A stretch of 14,814 nt of DNA. It comes from Spirochaetaceae bacterium (GTDB lineage Bacteria; Spirochaetota; Spirochaetia; UBA9216). Every line of letters starts with the position of its first letter. Positions within the stretch are counted from its first letter, which is position 1. Below are positions 5,899-12,694 of this stretch, piece after piece. Location: NCBI GenBank assembly GCA_028527945.1, contig JAQQAK010000145.1, positions 1-14,814 on the forward strand, written 5' to 3'. The notes under the pieces were generated by a model. The model was not told the DNA's origin. It worked only from the letters and a program-made list of their open reading frames with translations, and ran no database searches. The position numbers and the translations under genes were made by a program.

Positions 5899-6483
5899 TT
5901 ATCTTTTACCGTTTAATGCTGAATTAATAATTTTTTCAGATGTGCTAATAATAGCTCCAGCGCTTTTCATTTCTTCTATTGCTTTATCGCCATCTTCTGG
6001 TTTTATATTAACGGCTCTGATCCCGTCTGTTGTGACAGTAACTTTATAGTTTAACTTTAAAGCATCAAGGACAGTGTTTTTTACGCAGTAATCGGTTGCC
6101 AATCCACAGACGATAATAGAATCTACATCACGTTCTTTTAGCCTGCTGTCCAACGGTGTTCCTTCAAAGCCTGAGTAAGCATCCGCATTTTGCTTTTCAG
6201 CTTTGGATATGATTCTTGCTTCTTCTGGAATTAGTACCTCTTCATTAAAAGAGGCGCCTATTTTGCCGGCGATGCAATGTTTTGGCCATAAACCTCCGTA
6301 TTCCTTGAATGAACAATGGTTTTCAGGATGCCAGTCTCTGGTAAAAAATATGGGCAAAGTAGCTGACGTAAAATGTTCTACCAATCTGTTTATTGGTGTT
6401 ATAATTTCTTCCGAGTTTTTTACCTCGAGAGTTCCGCCTTCGCAAAAATCATTCTGTAAATCTACAACTATTAACGCTTTCAT
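5899..6483 (-). CDS. pncA: Nicotinamidase (PncA-type isochorismatase family)
   Basis: A 194-residue cytoplasmic amidase that converts nicotinamide to nicotinate and ammonia in the NAD salvage pathway. The catalytic triad is visible: Asp8 in VVDLQNDF, Lys94 in ISKAEKQNADAYSGF and Cys133 in ATDYCV. The metal ligands Asp50 and His52 (RDWHPENHCSF) and His69 (WPKHC) match those of E. coli PncA. The cis-peptide region GLATDYCV is also canonical. There is no Shine-Dalgarno sequence before the ATG, but a promoter-like TTGATT-17-TATGAT ends 6 bases upstream, so the gene probably has its own leaderless transcript. It lies downstream of the NicO-like transporter on the same strand, 42 bases away. Function is well supported by the complete active site. 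Confidence 0.9.
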   Translation of the reverse strand: MKALIVVDLQNDFCEGGTLEVKNSEEIITPINRLVEHFTSATLPIFFTRDWHPENHCSFKEYGGLWPKHCIAGKIGASFNEEVLIPEEARIISKAEKQNADAYSGFEGTPLDSRLKERDVDSIIVCGLATDYCVKNTVLDALKLNYKVTVTTDGIRAVNIKPEDGDKAIEEMKSAGAIISTSEKIINSALNGKR

Positions 6484-6489
6484 ATATTG

Positions 6490-6518
6490 ATCATATAAAT
6501 TAAATAAGAGGAAATCAA
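6490..6518 (-). promoter_or_regulatory. Candidate leaderless promoter for pncA
   Basis: On the - strand TTGATT (6518-6513), a 17-base spacer and TATGAT (6495-6490, 5 of 6) make a good sigma-70-like promoter. The -10 box ends 6 bases before the ATG, so the first transcribed base should be the start codon or very near it. The promoter begins just after the stop of the upstream NicO-like gene. Confidence 0.5.
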
Positions 6519-6525
6519 TCTTTTT

Positions 6526-7440
6526 TTAAATAAGAAAAAATAAACCGAAAAGGATGAGCAGTATTGCGCCAAAACAGGATATTGCTGTATGAATTATTTC
6601 TCCGGTTCTTTGATTCCATTTTTCAGCAGGGTTTATTCTTGTTCGCAAGAATATAGCCAAAAGTGGTATAAAAGTTAAAACAGAGGCCATTCCAAGCGAC
6701 ATTGCCGCTACCGCATAAATTCCAAGCAATGGAACATTAACCGCTATTGAAAAAATCATAATTGTTGCGGCTCCTGGACATGGAACCATACCTGAGGCAA
6801 TAACAAAGAGTATTGTGTCCGGATTTCTTCCATTATTATCATGAGCATTTTTTTTAATTAACTCGTAAACATAGCTGATGATGATATATATACCTATGGC
6901 AACAATCATTCCATAACTTATTTTTTCCATTATTGGAGTAATGTCATTAAAACGTCTCATCAATGCTGTCTTTGTTATAGCGTAGAGTGTCAAAATAAAT
7001 AGTATAGCAGAGAATGCGTGAAGGACCGCTGTCATAAAACCCGCAAACATTCCATTTTTCCATTTTGCAGGTTTGCTTATAAAGTATGAAAAAAGAGCAA
7101 TTTTTCTATGCCCCGGTCCAAGTACATGCAGAAGTCCATATAAAAATGAGAAAGCCATAAAGGTGAATAATTTTTTATGGGTTTTGTCTGTTTTATAGTC
7201 TGTAATGTAGTTTGAGATTTTATCCTGAAGTTTTTTTTGTTTTGCTTTTACATTCTGCATAAACTTTGAATTATAGTATGCGTTAGAAGCTTTAGTTGTC
7301 TTTGCGGAAGGTGGTAGAGATTTTTGAGGCGAAGCTGTTTCATTTCCTGAGGAAAGAAAAGGATTCTGCTGAGCACTTAAAGGCGATAAAAACATTGTAA
7401 AAAGTAATATAAGAATTAATATTACAGGTATTTTTTTCAT
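6526..7440 (-). CDS. NicO/RcnA-like nickel/cobalt transporter
   Basis: A 304-residue membrane protein. Residues 1-23 look like a signal sequence (cleavage after LSA), followed by an extracytoplasmic, Lys-rich stretch (about 24-90) and six or so membrane helices. Family motifs are HVLGPGH (105-111), usually HxxGPGHGK in nickel/cobalt transporters, a second His in AVLHAFSA (His141), and GMVPCPGA (217-224). These histidines are the likely metal ligands. Members move Ni2+ or Co2+ and some are efflux pumps; direction and metal cannot be decided here. It lies 12 bases after the DUF1007 gene, a pairing found repeatedly in bacteria, and lacks a Shine-Dalgarno site, so translational coupling is likely. 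One departure from the family is Arg112 where Gly is usual after GPGH. Confidence 0.8.
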   Translation of the reverse strand: MKKIPVILILILLFTMFLSPLSAQQNPFLSSGNETASPQKSLPPSAKTTKASNAYYNSKFMQNVKAKQKKLQDKISNYITDYKTDKTHKKLFTFMAFSFLYGLLHVLGPGHRKIALFSYFISKPAKWKNGMFAGFMTAVLHAFSAILFILTLYAITKTALMRRFNDITPIMEKISYGMIVAIGIYIIISYVYELIKKNAHDNNGRNPDTILFVIASGMVPCPGAATIMIFSIAVNVPLLGIYAVAAMSLGMASVLTFIPLLAIFLRTRINPAEKWNQRTGEIIHTAISCFGAILLILFGLFFLI

Positions 7441-7452
7441 AAATAGTTATGT

Positions 7453-8079
7453 TTATTTTACAGTTAAAACAAGCTCTATTGGGAAGGCTTGGCCGGAATA
7501 TACCGTGCCCTCTCTGGCCACGGTCTGGACAGTATTATCATAATAGATAGGCGCGTTTTTATTTTCTGAGAGTTCCCATTCTATCTGCTTGTCTGCTGGC
7601 GCATCTACACTTGCGGGATTATCTTCTACATACGCAATATCAGTGAAAAATGTTTTATCATAAACAGCAATTCTAACCTCTTTGGCGGAAGGATTTTCTC
7701 CTTCATATGGAAGAAAGAACTTATACCCAAGTCTGTTATCTTTCATATATGCTGTAAAGTCTGTATATGTTTTTGCTGTTGTCATCCTGCTGCCAACATT
7801 AAAATAGGTAAAATAATTATAGTTAACGAGATTTACAAAAGATGTAGATTTGATGATTTCAATTTCATCATCTGTGAAAGAGTCTTTCCAGCCAATGTTA
7901 TTATCCATCAAGACTGAACCTGTAAAAACCTGATCAAAAAGCCAATCAACTTCGACCCCAACAAAGGAGTCTTCGTTGAAAACGGCTTTAAGTTTCATGT
8001 CAACAAACATGTGTGGATGCGCAAATAATCCTGCTGAAGGCAGTAGTAATATTAGTAAAAAAAGCAGGCTTTTCTTCAT
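7453..8079 (-). CDS. DUF1007 periplasmic protein, partner of the NicO-like transporter
   Basis: A 208-residue secreted protein of the DUF1007 family. A clean signal peptide (residues 1-20, MKK then a Leu-rich core, ending GLFA) precedes HPHMFVD, the diagnostic DUF1007 motif. If cleavage follows Ala20, the mature protein begins with His-Pro-His, a likely metal-binding N-terminus. The rest is a soluble beta-rich domain of unknown activity. Family members are usually encoded beside nickel/cobalt transporters of the NicO type, as here (12-base gap), and may deliver or buffer the metal outside the membrane. Start ATG 8079 is fixed by the signal peptide. No Shine-Dalgarno site is present, and a TATAAT lies 14 bases upstream. 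Confidence 0.8.
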   Translation of the reverse strand: MKKSLLFLLILLLPSAGLFAHPHMFVDMKLKAVFNEDSFVGVEVDWLFDQVFTGSVLMDNNIGWKDSFTDDEIEIIKSTSFVNLVNYNYFTYFNVGSRMTTAKTYTDFTAYMKDNRLGYKFFLPYEGENPSAKEVRIAVYDKTFFTDIAYVEDNPASVDAPADKQIEWELSENKNAPIYYDNTVQTVAREGTVYSGQAFPIELVLTVK

Positions 8080-8093
8080 TTTAGCAAATTACC

Positions 8094-8122
8094 ATTATAG
8101 GAAAAATTAATCCAGCTTTCGA
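8094..8122 (-). promoter_or_regulatory. Candidate promoter for the DUF1007-NicO operon
   Basis: On the - strand TCGAAA (8122-8117, 4 of 6), 17 bases, and a perfect TATAAT (8099-8094) lie across the 3' end of the beta-glucosidase gene and the 27-base gap. The predicted leader is about 8 bases, too short for a normal Shine-Dalgarno site. It would let the metal genes be expressed apart from the sugar enzyme. Confidence 0.4.
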
Positions 8123-10626
8123 TCTCTTTTTAGCTTTATATAAGCTTTTATTAAATTTCCTATTCCTTTGAAAAACTTTCCTTTACCAAGCAGGATAAAA
8201 GCATCTATCATTTCCATGTTGCATAAATCACCTGAAAATTGTGCTATAGCTCTTAGAGGCATTTCTCTTGCCTGTGCTTCAAACATTCCTGCGCTATTTT
8301 CTATTCTCTCTTCAAAGTCAGCGTTAACTTTCTTTGAACCTTTATAGAGTATTTCTCCAATCCATGTTGCTCTGAAGTCATAAATAGTTGTTGTTCTATT
8401 CCAGTTTTTGTTCAAAACATTTTCTGGGAGTTTATATCCAATAGCCTCTTCAAAACAATTATCTGAAATATTATGAATAGCATCTGCATTATTATTTATA
8501 CTTTTGTATTCAGCAAGTTTAATGTTTTCTAAATTCTCAGATTGTATTGAATCATCATCTATATTAACTATGTCAGATAATCTTGTATCGATAGAAGATG
8601 CTGCAGCTATAATTTTATAAGCGCCAGAGTCTACTTTCCAATCGTCTTCGTAAGTACTCCAGTAAGCAAAGGAGCGGTAATCAAGTTGAATGCTGATTTC
8701 TTTCTCTTCACCAGCTTCAAGTTCAACCTTGTCAAAGCCTTTTAGTTCTTTAGCGGGCTTGTGAGTATCAGTCTGAGGTGATGCAATGTATATTTGTACA
8801 ATTTCTTTACCGCTTACATTTCCTGTATTTTTGATATTAAGTTTTACTTCAATATTAAAGGAAGCTTTATTTGCAGCATTTATGATTTCATTTTTGCTTA
8901 CAGAAAGATTACTGTATTCAAAACTTGTGTATGAAAGGCCGTGTCCAAATGGGAATAACACTGGAACATTGGCTGTGTCATAGTATCGGTATCCGACATA
9001 TATGCCTTCTCTGTATTCAACCTGGCGTGGGCCTTGAGGAAAGTAGCTGGATGAAGGACAGTCTTCAAGTTTTATTGGAAAACTTTCTGATAGTTTACCT
9101 GATGGATTTATCTTTCCTGTAATTATATCGGCAAGAGCTCCGGCTCCAGCCTGCCCATGAAGATAGCTTTCTATAATTGCTGCAACATCATTATTCCATG
9201 GCATTTCAACTGGAGAGCCGTTACTAAGACAGACAACAACAGGTTTTCCGGTTTTTGCAAGTTCTGAGACAAGTCTGTTATGAGTTTCTGGCATTTTCAT
9301 ATTTTTGCGATCAAACCCTTCTGACTCGTATTCATCAGGAAGTCCGCATAATACAATTATTTTATCAGCTTTTTCAGCAGCTTCTACGGCTTGATTTATA
9401 AGCTGGTCATCAGTTTGTTTTTGTTCTGAAGCTGATAAAGTGTAGCCGTCTGAGAAAATTGCGTCAGGATAGCTTTCTTTTATTTTATCAAGAAAATTGT
9501 CAATTTTTGTCGGGTTAATACGTGAGCTTCCTGCGCCCTGATATCGTGGCTTTTTCGCAAACTCGCCAATAACAGCTATTTTTTCATTTTCCTTTAATGG
9601 CAGAGTATTGTTTTCATTTTTTAAAAGAACAATCGATTCTCCTGCAGCTTTCTTGGCAGTAGAGTGGTGCGTTTCTACATCAAAGCCGCGACCTGATTCT
9701 TTTTTCTCAAGTTTGTTATTTGCGTCAATTAGAATCTTGATTATTCTTGAAACAGCTCTGTCAAGAATTTCTTCTGAAATAGTTCCGTCTTCTACAGCCT
9801 TTTTTATAGACTCAACATTGTAACGGCCAGAGTAGGGCATCTCTATTTCAAGTCCTGCTTCAAGTGATTTTACTCTATCATTAACCGCACCCCAGTCAGA
9901 TATTACAATACCTTCAAATCCCCACTCATCTCTTAGAATGTCTGATAATATCTTTTTATTATCGCTTAAATATTCACCATTAAGGCGGTTATAGGCACAC
10001 ATCAATGTCCATGGAGCGCTTTTTTTAACGGCTCGTTCAAAACCTGCAAGATAAATTTCTCGAAGTGTTCTTTCATCGATTATTGCATCGACTGTCATTC
10101 GATAACTTTCCTGATTGTTTGTCGCGAAATGCTTTAGAGAGGTTCCTGTTCCATTTGCCTGAATTGCTTCTATCATAGAAGCAGCTAATTCACCGGCCGC
10201 GAAAGGGTCTTCGGACAGGTATTCAAAGTTTCGTCCGCAAAGAGGGTTTCTTTTAATATTGATACCAGGGCCTAAAACTATGGATATTCTCTGGTCAGCA
10301 GCTTCTTCTTCTATTATGCTGCCAATCTCACCAATGAGTTCTCTGTTCCATGAGGCCGCAAGACCCGCGGCTGTAGGAAAGCATGTTGCCGGCACACTTG
10401 CGGGCAGCTCGTCTTTTGAGCCTTCAACTGCGACTTTTCTAAGTCCATGAGGGCCGTCACTTACAGTAATTTCTTTTAATCCAGATTTTTCTATTCCTCT
10501 GAAAAACCAGTTGCCATTGCCCAGGCAAAGTCTTGCCTTTTCTTCTAATGAAAGGCTATTTACTATATCAGTAACTCTGCTGTTCTCAATGATCGTTGCA
10601 CTCTTCACAGCAGCAGTCTCCATCAT
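8107..10626 (-). CDS. Glycoside hydrolase family 3 beta-glucosidase
   Basis: An 839-residue, three-domain GH3 enzyme that should release terminal beta-linked glucose or a related sugar from oligosaccharides. There is no signal peptide, so it is cytoplasmic and acts on imported sugars. The N-terminal barrel has SDGPHGLR (substrate Asp57), GRNFEYLSEDP, KHFATNNQE (Lys165-His166) and the nucleophile Asp244 in VISDWGA. The C-terminal sandwich domain contains ESEGFDR with the probable acid/base Glu436. PFGHGLSYTSF leads into a fibronectin-III-like domain (to about residue 690). About 140 further residues form a tail found in some, not all, GH3 enzymes. The frame is open upstream to a TTG at 10638; I prefer ATG 10626 (ATG 10623 also possible). 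The start overlaps the slyD-like gene by 41 bases, so the two are co-transcribed. No strong Shine-Dalgarno site is seen. Confidence 0.92.
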   Translation of the reverse strand: MMETAAVKSATIIENSRVTDIVNSLSLEEKARLCLGNGNWFFRGIEKSGLKEITVSDGPHGLRKVAVEGSKDELPASVPATCFPTAAGLAASWNRELIGEIGSIIEEEAADQRISIVLGPGINIKRNPLCGRNFEYLSEDPFAAGELAASMIEAIQANGTGTSLKHFATNNQESYRMTVDAIIDERTLREIYLAGFERAVKKSAPWTLMCAYNRLNGEYLSDNKKILSDILRDEWGFEGIVISDWGAVNDRVKSLEAGLEIEMPYSGRYNVESIKKAVEDGTISEEILDRAVSRIIKILIDANNKLEKKESGRGFDVETHHSTAKKAAGESIVLLKNENNTLPLKENEKIAVIGEFAKKPRYQGAGSSRINPTKIDNFLDKIKESYPDAIFSDGYTLSASEQKQTDDQLINQAVEAAEKADKIIVLCGLPDEYESEGFDRKNMKMPETHNRLVSELAKTGKPVVVCLSNGSPVEMPWNNDVAAIIESYLHGQAGAGALADIITGKINPSGKLSESFPIKLEDCPSSSYFPQGPRQVEYREGIYVGYRYYDTANVPVLFPFGHGLSYTSFEYSNLSVSKNEIINAANKASFNIEVKLNIKNTGNVSGKEIVQIYIASPQTDTHKPAKELKGFDKVELEAGEEKEISIQLDYRSFAYWSTYEDDWKVDSGAYKIIAAASSIDTRLSDIVNIDDDSIQSENLENIKLAEYKSINNNADAIHNISDNCFEEAIGYKLPENVLNKNWNRTTTIYDFRATWIGEILYKGSKKVNADFEERIENSAGMFEAQAREMPLRAIAQFSGDLCNMEMIDAFILLGKGKFFKGIGNLIKAYIKLKRDRKLD

Positions 10627-11086
10627 GTCCGTGTTCAAAATTGTTTAGATCTTCATCTGTTGTTTTATGAACTTCAAGTATTTCAACATCAAAGATTACA
10701 TCCATATCAGCATAGGGATGGTTTCCATCTACTGTGATAAAATCTTCTGTAATATCAGTTACAAGCATTATTGCTTCTTCTTTTCCATTGTCCAGGACGA
10801 TTTCCTGTCCTTTTTCAAGCTCTGAAGCTTCTTCAAAGTTTGATGCCGGTAGTTTGGCAATAAGTTCTTCCCTTCTTGTTCCAAAAGCATCTTCTGCTTT
10901 TAGCTCAAGGTGAATCTTGTCGCCCGGTATTTTTCCTTCAAGTTCTTTTTCCAATTCAGGCAGAAGCATTTCAAGGCCATGAAAGTAAATTAATGGGTCT
11001 CCTTTTTCTGTTTCTTCCAGAACTTCTCCGTTCTGCCTGCTTAGTTTGTAGTTGATTGTGACGGTTGTTTCATTTGTTATTCTCAT
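10586..11086 (-). CDS. slyD: FKBP-type peptidyl-prolyl isomerase, SlyD-like
   Basis: A 166-residue cytoplasmic folding helper. The FKBP domain is split, with halves at about 1-70 and 120-140 around an inserted chaperone (IF) domain at about 71-120, as in SlyD. FHGLEMLLPELEKEL and DGNHPYADMDVIFDVEI are the two diagnostic segments. The tail HGHDGDCCCEECNDH is rich in His and Cys (H152, H154, C158-C160, C163, H166), like the metal-binding tail of SlyD proteins that bind nickel, zinc or copper. It starts at ATG 11086 with no Shine-Dalgarno site; a promoter-like sequence ends 6 bases upstream. Its last 14 codons overlap the start of the GH3 gene. The FKBP assignment is secure; the metal role is known of the family and inferred here. 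Confidence 0.88.
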   Translation of the reverse strand: MRITNETTVTINYKLSRQNGEVLEETEKGDPLIYFHGLEMLLPELEKELEGKIPGDKIHLELKAEDAFGTRREELIAKLPASNFEEASELEKGQEIVLDNGKEEAIMLVTDITEDFITVDGNHPYADMDVIFDVEILEVHKTTDEDLNNFEHGHDGDCCCEECNDH

Positions 11087-11092
11087 AGATAG

Positions 11093-11121
11093 ACTATAGC
11101 ATTCTTTATTAAAATTGGAAA
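11093..11121 (-). promoter_or_regulatory. Candidate leaderless promoter for the slyD-GH3 unit
   Basis: On the - strand TTTCCA (11121-11116, 4 of 6), a 17-base spacer and TATAGT (11098-11093, 5 of 6) end 6 bases before the ATG. This geometry is the same as at pncA and the MATE gene and predicts transcription starting at the start codon. The rest of the 11087-11317 gap is AT-rich and shows no convincing hairpin or ORF. Confidence 0.4.
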
Positions 11122-11282
11122 AGTCTTAAGGCTGTTTATTAAGCTAAAGAGATGGCAAAGGATGGCCTGTTAATACTAAATTGTTTGTGTTTTTCAAATT
11201 GGCTTTCCAGATGACCTTTTTTAATTAAGCTGGATATATATTATAAGTTTTTTGTCTAATGAGTAAAATCCTTCTACATTGC

Positions 11283-11311
11283 TTGCAAATAGATTAGATA
11301 CTGAGTAATCT
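11283..11311 (+). promoter_or_regulatory. Candidate leaderless promoter for the MATE-ettA unit
   Basis: TTGCAA (11283-11288), a 17-base spacer and TAATCT (11306-11311) end exactly 6 bases before the ATG at 11318. Both boxes are 4 of 6 or so. There is no Shine-Dalgarno sequence in the short leader. Confidence 0.35.
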
Positions 11312-11317
11312 GAAATT

Positions 11318-12694
11318 ATGACTAATGATAGAATTGAACTCCTTGGAAAGGGTACTATTAGCAGGGCCCTGCGTACTCTTGCTATTCCTGCTGTAATATC
11401 CATGCTTGTTAACGCAATTTATAATGTTGTAGACACTGCCTTCATAGGCCTTCTTCATGATACGGCTTCTATTGGTGCTGCCGCAATTGTTTTTCCTATT
11501 TTCATGCTTGTTGGAGCAATCGGGCTTACTTTTGGAATGGGAGCTGCCTCTGATATTTCAAGAAAAATAGGCGCTAATCAGATAGAAGATGCTTGTAAAA
11601 CAGCGGCCACGGCATTTTATACATGCTTGATAGTTGGAGTAACTTTTGGTGTTTTAGGAAATATTTATATAGTTCCAATAATGAAGTTATTTGGCGCAAC
11701 CGACACAATACTTGAGAAATCTGTTGTCTATGGCCGTATTATTATTACTGGTTCTGTTTTTCAGATTCTCAATATGTGCATGAATAATATGATTCGTTCA
11801 GAAGGTGCTGCAGCGTATAGCGGAAGAGCTCTTATGCTTGGGGGAATCTTGAATATTGTTTTTGATCCTATTTTTATGTTTGTTTTTAAAATGGGTTTGG
11901 CTGGTGCAGCGGCTGCAACAATATCAGCTCAGTTTGTAAGTACTATTTATCTTCTTCGTTATTTTATTATGAAGAAGGGGATTATAAAAATACATCCGCG
12001 TTATTTTTATCCAAGGACTGCAACTTATGCGGCTATCATGACAATTGGAATACCGACTTTTGTACGGCAAGTCTTAATGAGTGTTTCTCTTGGCCTGCTA
12101 AACTCTGCTGCTGCTCATTATGGTGATGCTGCTATAGCAGCAATCGGTATAACAATGCGTGTTATTTCTATTGTAATGATGGTAATTTTTGGTATAGGGC
12201 AGGGGCTTCAGCCTCTTGCCGGGTTTAATTATGGAGCCAAACAATATGACAGGGTTATTAAAGCTACCCATAAAGCTTTATCTTGGGCGGTAACATTTAG
12301 TCTTTGTGTTGGTATTATATTTTTTATATTCGCAAAACCTGTAATAGGGTTCTTCTCAAAAGATGTTGCTGTTATAGAAATTGGAATAAAAACAATAAAA
12401 TTTCTTTCAATGACTCTTGTTCTTGTTGCGGTTCAAAATACATATGGTATACTTTTTCAGGCAATCGGAAAGGGACTTAAGGCTGGGCTTCTGGCAATTA
12501 CCAGGCAAGGGCTGTTCTTTATTCCGTTGATATTTATTTTACCAAATCTTTGGGGCGTCAATGGAGTAATAGGAACTCAGCCCATTTCTGATGCGTTAAC
12601 ATTTCTATTGGCAATTCCAATGGCATTTTTCCAAATAAGACAATTAAATCGACTAAAAGATGAATCAGAAAATAACAATATAAGGAACGAATAA
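11318..12694 (+). CDS. MATE-family multidrug/Na+ (or H+) antiporter
   Basis: A 458-residue inner-membrane protein with twelve predicted helices in two similar halves, the normal size for MATE exporters, which expel cationic drugs and metabolites using an ion gradient. Recognisable segments are the N-terminal LRTLAIPAVISMLVNAIYNVVDT, the NNMIRSEG motif (about 155-162) and NIVFDPIFMF (about 174-183), all typical of the MepA/DinF-like branch, and GIGQGLQPLAGFNYGAK in the second half, the counterpart loop. The actual substrate is unknown. ATG 11318 follows a promoter-like sequence by 6 bases and has no Shine-Dalgarno site. Its TAA shares an A with the ATG of ettA (TAATG), so the two genes are translationally coupled. 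Confidence 0.9.
   Translation: MTNDRIELLGKGTISRALRTLAIPAVISMLVNAIYNVVDTAFIGLLHDTASIGAAAIVFPIFMLVGAIGLTFGMGAASDISRKIGANQIEDACKTAATAFYTCLIVGVTFGVLGNIYIVPIMKLFGATDTILEKSVVYGRIIITGSVFQILNMCMNNMIRSEGAAAYSGRALMLGGILNIVFDPIFMFVFKMGLAGAAAATISAQFVSTIYLLRYFIMKKGIIKIHPRYFYPRTATYAAIMTIGIPTFVRQVLMSVSLGLLNSAAAHYGDAAIAAIGITMRVISIVMMVIFGIGQGLQPLAGFNYGAKQYDRVIKATHKALSWAVTFSLCVGIIFFIFAKPVIGFFSKDVAVIEIGIKTIKFLSMTLVLVAVQNTYGILFQAIGKGLKAGLLAITRQGLFFIPLIFILPNLWGVNGVIGTQPISDALTFLLAIPMAFFQIRQLNRLKDESENNNIRNE

Noticed and set aside
11099..11282. Searched the slyD-MATE gap for an RNA gene or riboswitch
   Set aside because: Only weak, short complementarities (such as CCAG/CTGG around 11205-11235) and no T-tract terminator; the predicted leaderless starts also leave no room for a riboswitch.
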